64,000 nucleotides of DNA from JAAGZL01 sp050290785 (lineage in GTDB: Bacteria; Pseudomonadota; Gammaproteobacteria; Chromatiales; Chromatiaceae): NCBI GenBank assembly GCA_050290785.1, contig JBNKIR010000007.1, positions 38,047 to 102,046 of the forward strand, given 5' to 3'. Position numbers and translations under genes: made by a program. Positions 1 to 8,416 of this stretch are shown in pieces. The notes beneath the pieces were generated by a model. The model saw only the letters and a program-made list of their open reading frames with translations. It made no database searches and was not told the origin of the DNA. How positions within the stretch are numbered: position 1 is the stretch's first letter; each line of letters begins with the position of its first letter.

Positions 1-180
1 CAGGGGTATACGGGCAAGGTGCGACGCATCTCCAGCGACCCGGAGTTCACCCCTTTCTACGCCCTCAGCAAGCATGATCGCAGCAAGCTGGTCTATGTGG
101 CCGAGGTCACCCTGAACGATGCAGCAGACCTGCCTGCGGGTCTGCCGGTGGAGGGTGAATTACAGGAGAAGGAGGAGTGA
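1..180 (+). CDS. HlyD-family membrane fusion protein, C-terminal end only
   Basis: Only the last 59 codons are in the window, open from base 1 to a TGA at 178-180. The residues read GYTGKVRRISSDPEFTPFYA and end in a short acidic tail. The phrase S-x-x-x-EFTPF followed by a final beta-strand segment is usual near the C-terminus of HlyD/YbhG-type periplasmic adaptors. These bridge an inner-membrane ABC exporter to an outer-membrane channel. The stop overlaps the GTG start of the ABC ATPase that follows (GTGA), so the genes are translationally coupled and very likely form one export operon. The N-terminal half cannot be judged. Confidence 0.75.
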   Translation, partial: QGYTGKVRRISSDPEFTPFYALSKHDRSKLVYVAEVTLNDAADLPAGLPVEGELQEKEE

Positions 181-1118
181 GTGACTCCGCCATCGTCACC
201 CGCGACCTGACCCGGCGCTTCGGCGATCTGGTGGCGGTAGATCATATCAATCTGAATATCCCCCGTTCCCAGATCTACGGCTTTCTCGGTCCCAACGGAT
301 CGGGGAAGTCCACCAGCATCCGCATGCTGTGCGGTCTGCTCATCCCGAGCGAGGGCGAGGCCGAGGTGCTGGGTCTGCGGGTCCCGGGGCAGGCCGAGGA
401 GTTGAAGCACAAGATCGGATACATGACCCAGAAATTCTCCCTCTATGAAGACCTCACCACCTGGGAGAATCTGCAGTTTATCGCCGAGATCTACTGTCTG
501 CCCTCTGGTCGGAGACGTAGCCGCATCGAAGAGCTGCTGCACGACTACCACCTGGAGGAGTTGCGCGACCGGCGCGCCGGCAACATGAGCGGCGGCCAAC
601 GCCAACGACTGGCCCTGGCAGCGGCAATCCTGCATGAACCTGAGCTGCTGTTTCTGGATGAACCAACATCGGCTGTGGATCCCAAGAGTCGACGCGATTT
701 CTGGGAGAGCCTGTTTGAGCTGTCCAACGGAGGCACCACCATCCTGGTCTCCACCCACTACATGGATGAGGCGGAGCGCTGTCATGGTCTGGCAATCCTG
801 GATCGTGGTGTGATCGTGGCCGATGGCAGTCCGGACGAACTGGAGGAGCGCATCGACGCATGGGTGGTGGAGGTGTCAACGCATGATGCCATTGCGGCGC
901 GCCATGCCCTGGAGGGTCAACCCGGTGTGTTCAGTGTTACCCAACTGGGGGCGCGGCTGCGTGTGTTGTTGGAGAAGGAGAGGCCTGAACCTGAGCGACA
1001 GGTGCGGGAAGCCATGCGCTCCGCTGCAGTGGAGGGTGAGGCCCTACTTACACCGCCCAACCTGGAGGATGTGTTCGTTGCGGCCACCCAGGGGCGGTAT
1101 CAGGAGGAGATGGCATGA
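177..1118 (+). CDS. ABC-2 type exporter ATP-binding protein (YbhF/CcmA-like)
   Basis: 313-residue cytoplasmic ATPase that would power the permease downstream. Walker A GPNGSGKST is at residues 38-46, the Q-loop is in YMTQKFSLY near 83-90, the signature MSGGQ is at 137-141, Walker B LLFLDE at 157-162, and the switch histidine is in STHYMDEAE at 192-200. The C-terminal 90 residues are the accessory tail common in drug or lipid exporter ATPases. The start is GTG at 177, overlapping the stop of the adaptor gene, and the end overlaps the permease by four bases (ATGA). The HlyD-ATPase-permease order matches the E. coli ybhGFSR layout, but only one permease is seen here. The substrate is unknown. 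Confidence 0.9.
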   Translation: MSDSAIVTRDLTRRFGDLVAVDHINLNIPRSQIYGFLGPNGSGKSTSIRMLCGLLIPSEGEAEVLGLRVPGQAEELKHKIGYMTQKFSLYEDLTTWENLQFIAEIYCLPSGRRRSRIEELLHDYHLEELRDRRAGNMSGGQRQRLALAAAILHEPELLFLDEPTSAVDPKSRRDFWESLFELSNGGTTILVSTHYMDEAERCHGLAILDRGVIVADGSPDELEERIDAWVVEVSTHDAIAARHALEGQPGVFSVTQLGARLRVLLEKERPEPERQVREAMRSAAVEGEALLTPPNLEDVFVAATQGRYQEEMA

Positions 1119-2215
1119 ACTGCAGAAGCCGCTTGTTGGCGATAGCGCGCAAAGAGGTGCGCCAGCTGGGACGGGACCGTCTCACCTTCGGCATGATCGT
1201 GGGTATCCCCCTGATGCAGATCATGCTATTCGGCTATGCCATTAACACCGATGTGCGCCACCTGCGCGCCGGGGTGGCCGATATGGCGGGTACCGAACTT
1301 TCACGTCAGCTGGTGTCGCAGGCCCGCGCCTCGCAGATACTGGAGCCGGTGCGTACCGCGCGTGACTCTCAGGAACTGTCCGAGATGCTGCGTCGGGGCG
1401 AGATCGCCGTCGGCATATCTATTCCGTCCGATTTCGAACGCCGTCTGCAACAACCTGAACGTGCCGCAGCCCAACTGCTGGTGGATGGCTCAGATCCGAT
1501 GGTACTCAGCGCGGCCCGTCAGCTCAGCCAGATGCAACTGAGTCACGATACTACACTGAAGCCAAGGCAGACCGGCAAGCTGTTCGAGATCTACAATCCA
1601 TACAATCCTGAGAGGCGCTCATCGGTGCATATCGTGCCGGGTCTGATCGGGGTGATCCTGACTATGACCATGGTGATGTTCACCGCCATGGCCATAGTGC
1701 GTGAGCGTGAGCGCGGCAATCTGGAACTGCTGATCAATACCCCGGTGCGCAACAGTGAGTTGATGGTGGGTAAGATACTCCCATATATCTTTATAGGGCT
1801 GGTCCAGGTCACCCTGATACTGTTGCTGGGGTATCTGCTGTTTGATGTGCCGGTGGAGGGGGATCTGCTCGATGTCTATCTGGCGGCATTGGTCTTTATT
1901 GCAGCCAACCTGAGCCTGGGACTGGTCATATCCACGGTGGCTCAGAGTCAGTTTCAGGCCATGCAGATCACCTTTTTCTTCTTTCTGCCGTCGATCCTGC
2001 TCTCCGGTTTTATGTTTCCCTTTGACGGCATGCCAAGGGCGGCCCAGTACATCGCCGAACTGCTGCCATTGACCCACTTTACCCGCCTGATCCACGGGAT
2101 AGTATCGCGTGGTACCGGCATAGGTGAACTGATGTCGGAGATCTATGCCCTCATCGCCTTTGCCAGTGTCACTCTGACCCTGGCCACCCTGCGTTTCCAT
2201 AAGCGTCTGGATTAG
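1115..2215 (+). CDS. ABC-2 type transporter permease (YbhS/YbhR-like)
   Basis: 366-residue inner-membrane permease. A first transmembrane helix near residues 25-45 is followed by a large periplasmic domain (about 50-170). A cluster of five hydrophobic helices then runs to the C-terminus, the ABC2_membrane_3 arrangement. The segment RERERGNLELLINTPVRNSE near 195-215 is the conserved cytoplasmic coupling motif of this family. The start overlaps the ATPase stop by four bases, so the two products are expected in equal amounts as one transporter. No second permease follows; the next gene is an unrelated AsmA-like protein, so the transporter may be a homodimer. Confidence 0.9.
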   Translation: MNCRSRLLAIARKEVRQLGRDRLTFGMIVGIPLMQIMLFGYAINTDVRHLRAGVADMAGTELSRQLVSQARASQILEPVRTARDSQELSEMLRRGEIAVGISIPSDFERRLQQPERAAAQLLVDGSDPMVLSAARQLSQMQLSHDTTLKPRQTGKLFEIYNPYNPERRSSVHIVPGLIGVILTMTMVMFTAMAIVRERERGNLELLINTPVRNSELMVGKILPYIFIGLVQVTLILLLGYLLFDVPVEGDLLDVYLAALVFIAANLSLGLVISTVAQSQFQAMQITFFFFLPSILLSGFMFPFDGMPRAAQYIAELLPLTHFTRLIHGIVSRGTGIGELMSEIYALIAFASVTLTLATLRFHKRLD

Positions 2216-2270
2216 TGCGTCCTAACTTTTTCTATACTTAACTAATGGTGTAACAACGCAGGGTAGATCG

Positions 2271-3695
2271 ATGAGTAGGGTAATCAAAAGAGTCATGTAT
2301 ATTTTAGGCGGATTGACCCTGTTGCTGGCTGTCATGGCAGCGGCCTTGATCATTTTTGTAAATCCCGATGACTACAAATCCCAGTTGCAGACCACTGCGT
2401 CAGAGGTCCTGGGTATGGAAGTGGATATTGGGGGCGGGCTTGGCATAGGATTTTATCCTGGTCTGCGCCTCACAGCAGCGGATGTGCAAATAGCCAATCA
2501 GGGCAAGGGACTTGTTGTCGTAAAGAAGCTTAGGGTTGGGCTGGAGCTTATTCCTTTGTTACGGGATAAGGTGCGTATTACCGATGTCTCGCTGATACGC
2601 CCCAGGGTCACCATCGAGCGCAGTGCAAACGGCCGCTACAATTTCGACAGGGAGCAGACGGTGCAGGCCTCATTGCCGCCGGTCGAGTTGCCCAGGATTA
2701 CTATTGTAGACGGCGCCCTCAGCTACCTGGACAGAGGGTCTGATGCCAGGATGGAACTCGCGGGGTGTGACCTGAAGCTGCGTGACCTGCGTCTTGGGGG
2801 CGGGGATATGGATGTGATGAAGGGTCTTTTTCTAAAGGCCGGACTCTCTTGCGAAAAGATTCGAATAAATGAGTATCGGGCGTCCAATCTCAGGCTTGCG
2901 TTCGAGGTAAAAAATGGTCTCTTCCATATCAAGCCAATCAGCATGAATGTGTTTGGTGGGACAGGTACAGGCGACATTCTGGCCGACTATTCCAGCCAGG
3001 TTGCAAACTACCGGGTTCGTCTCGCCCTGCCTGGGCTGCGTATAGAGGAGGTGCTAAAGGCCCAATCATCGAAGATGGTCCTGGAGGGCCCGATGGACTT
3101 CACCATGAACCTCACGATGCAGGGTAATGGTTCCAGGCAGGTGCAGCAGAGTGCCCATGGGGATGTCGTGCTGCAGGGCAATAACCTCAAGCTCCATGGA
3201 CATGATCTGGATCTGGAGTTGGACCGGTATGAGTCCAGTCAAAACTTCAGTCTCCTGGATATGGGGGCGCTGTTTGTCGCAGGTCCGGTCGGCATGGCGG
3301 TCACCAAGGGTCGTGATTTCGCCGGCGTGCTTCAAGGCTCGGATGGCGTTGGCGCCATAGGTACCTTTGTCTCCCGCTGGAAGGTCAGGCGTGGTGTGAT
3401 GCACGCCCAGGATGTGGCCATGGCCACTAAAAGGCACCGCATGGCCCTCCTTGGTGGACTTGATATGGTCAACGGACGTTTTGTTGATGTAACCCTGGCC
3501 CTGATTGATCATCAGGGCTGTGCTGAGGTGCAACAGAAGATCAGTGGACCTTTTGAGAATCCGTCGGTGCAGCAACCCAGCATCATAAAGTCCGTCGCCG
3601 GTCCTGTGCTCAAGCTGTTGGAGAAGGGGAGAAAACTTCTGCCGGGAAGCGGGTGTCGGGTGATCTACTCCGGTTCGGTGGCGCCGCCACGCTAG
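2271..3695 (+). CDS. AsmA family protein
   Basis: 474 residues. A short basic N-terminus is followed by one membrane anchor (about residues 8-30, MYILGGLTLLLAVMAAALII). A long beta-rich periplasmic region then begins with VNPDDYKSQLQTTASEVLGM, the usual opening of AsmA N-terminal domains, and TDVSLIRPRVTIER-type segments follow. AsmA-like proteins are inner-membrane-anchored periplasmic bridge proteins linked to outer-membrane lipid homeostasis; the role here is inferred from the family. It is shorter than E. coli AsmA (about 617 residues). It stands alone: 55 bases separate it from the permease upstream, and pbpG converges on it from the other strand. Confidence 0.85.
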   Translation: MSRVIKRVMYILGGLTLLLAVMAAALIIFVNPDDYKSQLQTTASEVLGMEVDIGGGLGIGFYPGLRLTAADVQIANQGKGLVVVKKLRVGLELIPLLRDKVRITDVSLIRPRVTIERSANGRYNFDREQTVQASLPPVELPRITIVDGALSYLDRGSDARMELAGCDLKLRDLRLGGGDMDVMKGLFLKAGLSCEKIRINEYRASNLRLAFEVKNGLFHIKPISMNVFGGTGTGDILADYSSQVANYRVRLALPGLRIEEVLKAQSSKMVLEGPMDFTMNLTMQGNGSRQVQQSAHGDVVLQGNNLKLHGHDLDLELDRYESSQNFSLLDMGALFVAGPVGMAVTKGRDFAGVLQGSDGVGAIGTFVSRWKVRRGVMHAQDVAMATKRHRMALLGGLDMVNGRFVDVTLALIDHQGCAEVQQKISGPFENPSVQQPSIIKSVAGPVLKLLEKGRKLLPGSGCRVIYSGSVAPPR

Positions 3696-3703
3696 TACAC
3701 AGG

Positions 3704-4627
3704 TTACCCGGCGTGTCCCCGTTCCTTGGGCGCATGTTCAATCCAGAACCGTATGCGATCGGCGTCGGCAAAGCGGGTGAGTCTGCCCTCTGAGTCCAGC
3801 AGGACGATAATGGTAGGTCGATTGGCGACCTTGGCCTGCATCACCAGACATCTGCCCGCCTCTTTGATGTATCCGGTCTTGGACAGGCTGATCTTCCAGT
3901 TGGACTTGCGCACCAGCTTATTGGTATTGCGGAAGGTCTCAGGTTTGCTGTTCAGGGTAACGGTGTATTTTGGCGTAGTGGTGTATTTGCGGATCAGCGG
4001 ATATTTGTGGGCGGCTGCGACCATGCGGGCCAGATCGTGGGCGCAGGAGACATTGGCCGAGTTAAGGCCGGTCGCCTCTTTGAAGCGGGTCTCTTTCAAT
4101 CCCAGGTCACGCGCCTTTTTGTTCATGGCGGCGACAAAGGCCTTGCGGCCGCCGGGATAGTGGCGGGAGAGGGCAGAGGCGGCGCGGTTCTCCGATGCCA
4201 TCAGGGCCAGGCGCAGCATGGTCCTGCGGCTGAGCTTGGTGCCGATATTAAGGCGCGACCCGGTATTCTTGATGGTATCCAGATCATCTTTGGTGATGGT
4301 CAGCTTTTCTCCCATGTCCAGTTTGGCGTCCAGTACCACCATGGCGGTCATTAGCTTGGAGATGGACGCGATCGGCACTACCGCGTCGGCATTTTTTTCG
4401 TACAGCACCTTGCCGTTGGTCGGGTCGGTTACAAAGACCGAGGACGAGCGTAGCCCTGGATTTTTGCTCCACCTCTTCAGCGGGTTGGATTTCTGCGGTG
4501 TCGGGTTATCGACGGTAGAGTTGTGGACGGAGAATATATCTTCTCTCAGGTCGGCAACGGCGATGCCGCCAGGAGATGCGATTGCCAGTCCTAATACCGC
4601 TATTGGCAGGATAAGTGTCCTTTTCAT
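3704..4627 (-). CDS. pbpG: D-alanyl-D-alanine endopeptidase (PBP7 type)
   Basis: 307-residue periplasmic serine peptidase of family S11 with an N-terminal signal peptide (about residues 1-25). The three penicillin-binding motifs are intact: SISK at 88-91 with the nucleophile serine, SEN at 145-147, and KTG at 250-252. Length and the ARCxxLVMQA-like end match PBP7/PbpG rather than the larger DacA carboxypeptidases, which carry a membrane-binding tail. PbpG cleaves D-Ala-meso-DAP cross-links in peptidoglycan. The gene is monocistronic and convergent with the AsmA gene, with only eight bases between stops. Assigning it to PbpG rather than another S11 enzyme rests on length and domain layout. Confidence 0.9.
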   Translation of the reverse strand: MKRTLILPIAVLGLAIASPGGIAVADLREDIFSVHNSTVDNPTPQKSNPLKRWSKNPGLRSSSVFVTDPTNGKVLYEKNADAVVPIASISKLMTAMVVLDAKLDMGEKLTITKDDLDTIKNTGSRLNIGTKLSRRTMLRLALMASENRAASALSRHYPGGRKAFVAAMNKKARDLGLKETRFKEATGLNSANVSCAHDLARMVAAAHKYPLIRKYTTTPKYTVTLNSKPETFRNTNKLVRKSNWKISLSKTGYIKEAGRCLVMQAKVANRPTIIVLLDSEGRLTRFADADRIRFWIEHAPKERGHAG

Positions 4628-5025
4628 GCTGTTCCCCGACGCAAAACGCTTACATCAAAATAGAATTTAGAATAGTTATCGGCAAATGATCCGTTAGATT
4701 TAATAGGATAGCAGAAATCAAGGGGTCAGAGTGCTTGAAAAGCTGATTCATCCCCGGCAAAAGCCTGCCGCGCGTTTGACTGACCAGTCCATAAGCGAAA
4801 TCAACCTTCAGCAGACATGGGTAAATGTACGCAAGGTGAGCAGCTATGATAAATCTTCGTGGATTGGCCTGATACACCATAGAACCAGCAATAAAGATTA
4901 TTCTTCTTCTATACTTCGGAATGATGGTTTATGGAAGATTTGTTTACAAATCGCTTTTCGAACCGTCATTCATGGATTACCTCAATATGAGGCGAATTTG
5001 ATAAACAACTCAAAAAGGATTAGCT
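4628..5025. other. Intergenic region before the tail-collar gene
   Basis: About 400 bases, AT-rich in the second half. The divergent pbpG promoter and the promoter of the tail-collar operon must lie here, but I see no convincing -35/-10 pair. A frame open from 4731 to 5096 overlaps the tail-collar start and has no recognisable content. Just before 5026, AAAAAGGA provides a ribosome-binding site for the tail-collar gene. Confidence 0.5.
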
Positions 5026-5583
5026 ATGGAAACATTTATGGGATTCATTTCACCCTTCCCCTGGAACTGGCCACCACGCAACTGGACGAATTGTGAAGGA
5101 CAATTGCTGCCGATTGCGCAGTACAACGCCCTCTTCGCACTTCTCGGGGTCACTTTTGGTGGTGATGCCAGAAATAATTTCGGCATACCAGATCTGCGCG
5201 GCAGGCAGATTGTCGGCATGGGGTATGGCCCAGGACTCACTCCGCGAATGGTTGGAGAGTGGTTTGGCGCTGAATATGTAACATTGACCTCAAATAATCT
5301 TCCGGCACACACGCATACTATGACCGCCAGCAATACCGATGCCGAGGATTTGACGCAAACACCGGAAGCACACTGGACGCTAGGCGCCGCGGCAACAATC
5401 ACTGGGGGACGTACACCGGTAACCACGCCGGTACAGATGTATGGACCGCCCGATCCTGACACTCCGGTACAAAGCGCACCGAGTTCCATCGCCGGACACA
5501 ATACACCGGTTGGAACAATGCCACCTGCCTTGTGCCTCAATTTCTGCATCGCACTGTTTGGCATTTTTCCCAGCCGTAACTAA
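5026..5583 (+). CDS. Phage tail-collar domain protein (microcystin-dependent protein family)
   Basis: 185 residues. The N-terminal 70 residues are the classic tail-collar fold: W-x-x-CEGQLLPI at about 21-30, NALFALLGVTFGGD at 33-46 and FGIPDLRGRQ at 52-61. NLPAHTHT follows near 90-97, and a Pro/Thr-rich C-terminal half contains another histidine-bearing segment. Chromosomal relatives (MdpB-like) occur outside phages in environmental bacteria and are thought to be surface or secreted, but no signal peptide is visible and their function is not established. No other phage genes lie nearby, so this is not a prophage remnant. It is the first gene of a five-gene cluster and is separated from DUF6916 by a strong hairpin. 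Confidence 0.85.
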   Translation: METFMGFISPFPWNWPPRNWTNCEGQLLPIAQYNALFALLGVTFGGDARNNFGIPDLRGRQIVGMGYGPGLTPRMVGEWFGAEYVTLTSNNLPAHTHTMTASNTDAEDLTQTPEAHWTLGAAATITGGRTPVTTPVQMYGPPDPDTPVQSAPSSIAGHNTPVGTMPPALCLNFCIALFGIFPSRN

Positions 5584-5598
5584 CTGACATCTGTCGTT

Positions 5599-5620
5599 AC
5601 GCGCGCCTGCGGGCGCGCGT
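5599..5620 (+). promoter_or_regulatory. GC-rich intercistronic stem-loop before a strong ribosome-binding site
   Basis: A perfect nine-base-pair stem (ACGCGCGCC and its complement) closes a TGCG loop. It sits 16 bases after the tail-collar stop and directly before AAGGAGG (5625-5631), the ribosome-binding site of the DUF6916 gene. No T-run follows, so it is not a standard terminator. The position suggests protection of the upstream mRNA 3' end or partial transcription stop, giving more tail-collar protein than downstream enzymes; that role is inferred. Confidence 0.6.
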
Positions 5621-5639
5621 ATTCAAGGAGGATATACAC

Positions 5640-5960
5640 ATGAAGATTGATACACTCACCAGCGCCCCATTCGCAGCACTCATCGGAAAAAAACTAATTG
5701 TAGAAGCTGCCGAATCAGAAGTACCCCTGGATGTAATAGGAGTAAATGAGAACCAACTGGCCGCCGGGCCCAATTCGCAACGCACACCATTTAGCGTAAT
5801 GTTACGTGGCCCGGAGTCACCCTGCCTCGCCAACGGCCACTACCACATAAAAGCAGACAACGATGAAGCCTGGCGATTACAAGGTATTTACCTGAATCGC
5901 ATTATCCCGCCGGGCAACTCCGATGGAACTGGCATATTCTATCAACTGGTTTTCGGCTAA
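5640..5960 (+). CDS. DUF6916 family protein
   Basis: 106-residue protein with no signal peptide or membrane segment. The conserved frame is an opening TLTSAPFAALIGKKLIVE, a central FSVMLRGPE near 60-68, NGHYHIKADNDE near 75-87 and a closing RIIPPGNSDGTGIFYQLVFG. I recognise this as the small DUF6916 family, repeatedly found next to tail-collar proteins. The beta-rich pattern suggests a compact sandwich. It has a very strong ribosome-binding site (AAGGAGG, eight bases before the ATG). Function unknown; its context suggests a structural partner or assembly factor for the tail-collar protein. Confidence 0.75.
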   Translation: MKIDTLTSAPFAALIGKKLIVEAAESEVPLDVIGVNENQLAAGPNSQRTPFSVMLRGPESPCLANGHYHIKADNDEAWRLQGIYLNRIIPPGNSDGTGIFYQLVFG

Positions 5961-5977
5961 CGCCAAGGAGTACTATC

Positions 5978-6532
5978 GTGCATCCATACATAATTAGGTT
6001 GCCGTTGCAATTCGATGCCGCCCGCTTACAGGCTGATCTTGATCAGGTGCAACCATCAGCCTGGAAGGCCCATTTCAACGAGCGTATATACGATGGCGAC
6101 TGGAGCGTGGTACCGCTACGCGCCGTACCCGGCAGCCCCATCCCCCACTTCTCGTTACCCAATGAAACAAGACAGGAAGATACCCCGCTACTGCGCAGTT
6201 GTGACTATTTTCAGCAAGTGGTGTCGTCTTTCAAATGTCGTCTGGCCTCAGTTCGCCTGTTGCGCCTGGGCGCAGGCGCAACTATCAAAGAACACTGCGA
6301 CCCACTTTTAAGCCTGAATCATGAAGAGGTGCGTATCCATGTGGTGCTGAAAACCAACCCTGAAGTAGAAGTACGCATCGATGACACGTCCATGCATTGG
6401 GCTGCGGGTGAATGTTGGTATGCAGACTTCACTAAGCCTCACAGCTTTACTAACCGAGGGGAGAGTGATCGCATTCACATCGTACTGGACTGTGGTCTGA
6501 ACGATTGGCTACGTAATACTTTGATAGCTTGA
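5978..6532 (+). CDS. Aspartyl/asparaginyl beta-hydroxylase domain protein
   Basis: 184 residues starting at GTG (5978), with AAGGAG about eight bases upstream. It matches the Fe(II)/2-oxoglutarate-dependent Asp/Asn hydroxylase fold. The likely iron ligands are H106 in EHCD and H155 in KPHSFTN, and R165 in SDRIHIVLD would bind 2-oxoglutarate. R119-I-H121 lies on the conserved central strand. Enzymes of this family hydroxylate Asp or Asn side chains, or free amino acids, so a protein product of the cluster is a plausible substrate. It lies 17 bases after DUF6916 and 16 before the Nif11-like gene, consistent with one transcript. Cytoplasmic; no signal peptide. Confidence 0.8.
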   Translation: MHPYIIRLPLQFDAARLQADLDQVQPSAWKAHFNERIYDGDWSVVPLRAVPGSPIPHFSLPNETRQEDTPLLRSCDYFQQVVSSFKCRLASVRLLRLGAGATIKEHCDPLLSLNHEEVRIHVVLKTNPEVEVRIDDTSMHWAAGECWYADFTKPHSFTNRGESDRIHIVLDCGLNDWLRNTLIA

Positions 6533-6548
6533 TTCGAAAGATTGCCGC

Positions 6549-6767
6549 ATGCCCGACTACGGCGATGAAATTTTCCAGATGCTGCGACGGACTGTACAGG
6601 CCGATCCAGAGCTGCAAGCACGCCTATTCAATATCTTCGATACCGATAAATTTGTATCTGCTATTTGCGAGCTGGCGTTTCAGTCAGGGCATGAATTGCA
6701 GCATGAAGAGGTGATACAAGCCATGCGCAGTGGGAGAAGCGCATGGCTTGATCGGAAACAGACATAA
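6549..6767 (+). CDS. Small Nif11-leader-like protein
   Basis: 72 residues. The pattern DPELQARLFNIFDTDKFVSA, then a second helix ending ELQHEEVIQAM, resembles the Nif11-like domain: DPEL near residue 19, a middle D-x-x-x-F-V-x-x, then G-H/Y-E with E-E-V. Nif11-like domains serve as leader regions of peptide natural-product precursors, and also occur as stand-alone small proteins of unknown role. No double-glycine cleavage site or Cys/Ser-rich core follows; the protein ends in RSGRSAWLDRKQT. It may therefore be a leader-like adaptor rather than a true precursor. Its TAA stop overlaps the ATG of the sulfotransferase by one base, so the two are coupled. Confidence 0.6.
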   Translation: MPDYGDEIFQMLRRTVQADPELQARLFNIFDTDKFVSAICELAFQSGHELQHEEVIQAMRSGRSAWLDRKQT

Positions 6768-7753
6768 TGGAGAAAGACACGCTGCTCGGATGGATTCCGT
6801 TATCCCTGTCAATGCAAAATGGAGAGTCTATTGTGGATTGGGGCTATATGGGAGGCGAACGCTTTATCGAACCTTTTTGCCAAGACACATTGCAAAAGAT
6901 TGCATCCGCACCATTCAATCGTTTGTTTCGGCAACATAGCGATCTTGATCTGCTACGGAAACGGACACAGTGTCATCCGGGGCTGCCATTACAAGGTATA
7001 GTTTTTCACATGAGTCGCTGTGGTTCCACCTTGGTTGCGCAGTGGTTGGCGGCTCTACCGGACAGTGTGGTTTTATCTGAACCGGAACCACTGGATACCC
7101 TGCTGCAATATCCGGCACCTGATAATGGTACGGAGACAATTCTAGGTTTGCTGGCAGCATTAGGGCAACCCCGTCGGGCAAATGACCGCTGTCTTTTTCT
7201 AAAAACAGATTGCTGGCACATGGCGCACATTGATCGTTTGCTGGAGGCGTTCCCGGACACGCCATGGATATTTTTATATCGCGATCCTGTTGAAGTATTG
7301 GTGTCGCACCAATTGAGACCAGGTCGTCAACTGGTGCCTGGATCGATATCTGCCCACGGATTGCATGCGCCAGAAGAGGTCATGAATACTCCTTTGGCTC
7401 ATGGTGCGTGGATATTGTCTATGATCATGCAGCAGGCAGCGCAAGCCATACGGCAACATGGCAAAGGGCTGCTGTTGAATTATTCAGACTTGATGCAAAC
7501 GTTGAACCATATCCTGCCGAAGCATTTTGCCATCCCGCTTGATGTAGAATGCAGCGCTATACAACATGCTGTTCTCAAGCGTGATGCGAAGCGACCGTAC
7601 ATGGCGTTTCAGACAGATATTGTAAAAAAACGCTCACTTGCCAATACAGAATTGCTGGCGCTGGCAAAGCGCTGGCTAAACACACCCTATCAGGAACTTG
7701 AGCAACTACGTGCCAAGCAGGATTTGCGTCTCGATTTTTTAAGTGAATCCTGA
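6767..7753 (+). CDS. Sulfotransferase-like protein
   Basis: 328 residues. HMSRCGSTLVAQWLAALPDS at 81-100 is the PAPS 5'-phosphosulfate-binding loop (SRCGSTL as the P-loop variant), followed by VLSEPEPLD at 102-110. FLYRDPVEVLVSH near 165-178 is the 3'-phosphate-binding segment seen in cytoplasmic and heparan-type sulfotransferases. The family moves sulfate from PAPS to hydroxyl or amine groups of peptides, lipids or glycans. Following a hydroxylase gene, sulfation of a hydroxylated residue or of tyrosine on a cluster product is a reasonable hypothesis but not shown. Its ATG overlaps the Nif11-like stop. The gene converges on the GNAT gene with about 37 bases between stops. Confidence 0.8.
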   Translation: MEKDTLLGWIPLSLSMQNGESIVDWGYMGGERFIEPFCQDTLQKIASAPFNRLFRQHSDLDLLRKRTQCHPGLPLQGIVFHMSRCGSTLVAQWLAALPDSVVLSEPEPLDTLLQYPAPDNGTETILGLLAALGQPRRANDRCLFLKTDCWHMAHIDRLLEAFPDTPWIFLYRDPVEVLVSHQLRPGRQLVPGSISAHGLHAPEEVMNTPLAHGAWILSMIMQQAAQAIRQHGKGLLLNYSDLMQTLNHILPKHFAIPLDVECSAIQHAVLKRDAKRPYMAFQTDIVKKRSLANTELLALAKRWLNTPYQELEQLRAKQDLRLDFLSES

Positions 7754-7790
7754 TTCCAGAGCCGCCTTTGATTTGCGCGGAAATGATTTT

Positions 7791-8312
7791 CTATTTGGTG
7801 TGGTTGTAATTGCCGGATGCTGACGGATACCACACCATGCGCTCGAATGGAATCTGAGCCTCTTCCACCACGAATCCCAAACGCGCATACAGCCGCTTGG
7901 CGCGTATATGGTCGGCGCGTACACTCAGCGTTACTGGCGCCATGACTTTACTTGCAGCCAATTGCACCGCCTGAAGCACCTGGCTGCCGTACCCTTTGCC
8001 ACGCGCTGCGGTTATCATGGCGATATCCACTATCCGTATCTCGTTATGTCCAAAATCCAATACCACTCGGCCGATGCGTTCATTGTGATATTCCGCCACG
8101 AAATACATGGCGTTCGGGAACATATCACCATAACCTTGCGTTTGCGCGTACTGTTGTAAGCCAATAATATCTTCAATGAAGTCATCTTCCGCATCGAGCA
8201 TGCGCAGATCGTCACGGGTGCTTCGATACAGACTCTCAATAAAAGATTTGTCCGATGTCATCATCGGGCGCAGATTCAAGCCGCTCTGAAATTTTAAACT
8301 CCCTGCAAACAC
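7791..8312 (-). CDS. GNAT family N-acetyltransferase
   Basis: 173 residues from a GTG start at 8312 preceded by AAGGAG. The acetyl-CoA loop reads ITAARGKGYGSQVLQAVQLA (R/Q-x-x-G-x-G/A as RGKGYG), preceded by the beta-strand EIRIVDIAM. The C-terminal strand signature is NxxAxxLYxxxGF-like: HIRAKRLYARLGFVVEE. Substrate unknown. The gene lies 104 bases downstream of the giant DUF4347 protein on the same strand and faces the sulfotransferase. It may belong functionally to the same modification cluster despite its opposite direction. Confidence 0.8.
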   Translation of the reverse strand: MFAGSLKFQSGLNLRPMMTSDKSFIESLYRSTRDDLRMLDAEDDFIEDIIGLQQYAQTQGYGDMFPNAMYFVAEYHNERIGRVVLDFGHNEIRIVDIAMITAARGKGYGSQVLQAVQLAASKVMAPVTLSVRADHIRAKRLYARLGFVVEEAQIPFERMVWYPSASGNYNHTK

Positions 8313-8416
8313 TTAGCACTCCTTACTGTTTCTTGTCCGAAAACACATGTCAGGCGCCAATTGCATAAGGACAGAACATGTCTGCGCCGACAATAGTAAT
8401 TACTCCGCAATCACCA

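Noticed and set aside
93..785. Long minus-strand frame opposite the ABC ATPase
   Set aside because: Shadow of the ATPase reading frame; the plus-strand protein has all ABC motifs.
4731..5096. 121-codon open frame before the tail-collar gene
   Set aside because: Overlaps the well-supported tail-collar start, no domain pattern, AT-rich intergenic composition.
5026..7753. Prophage remnant around the tail-collar gene
   Set aside because: No integrase, capsid, terminase or other tail genes; neighbours are metabolic-type enzymes.
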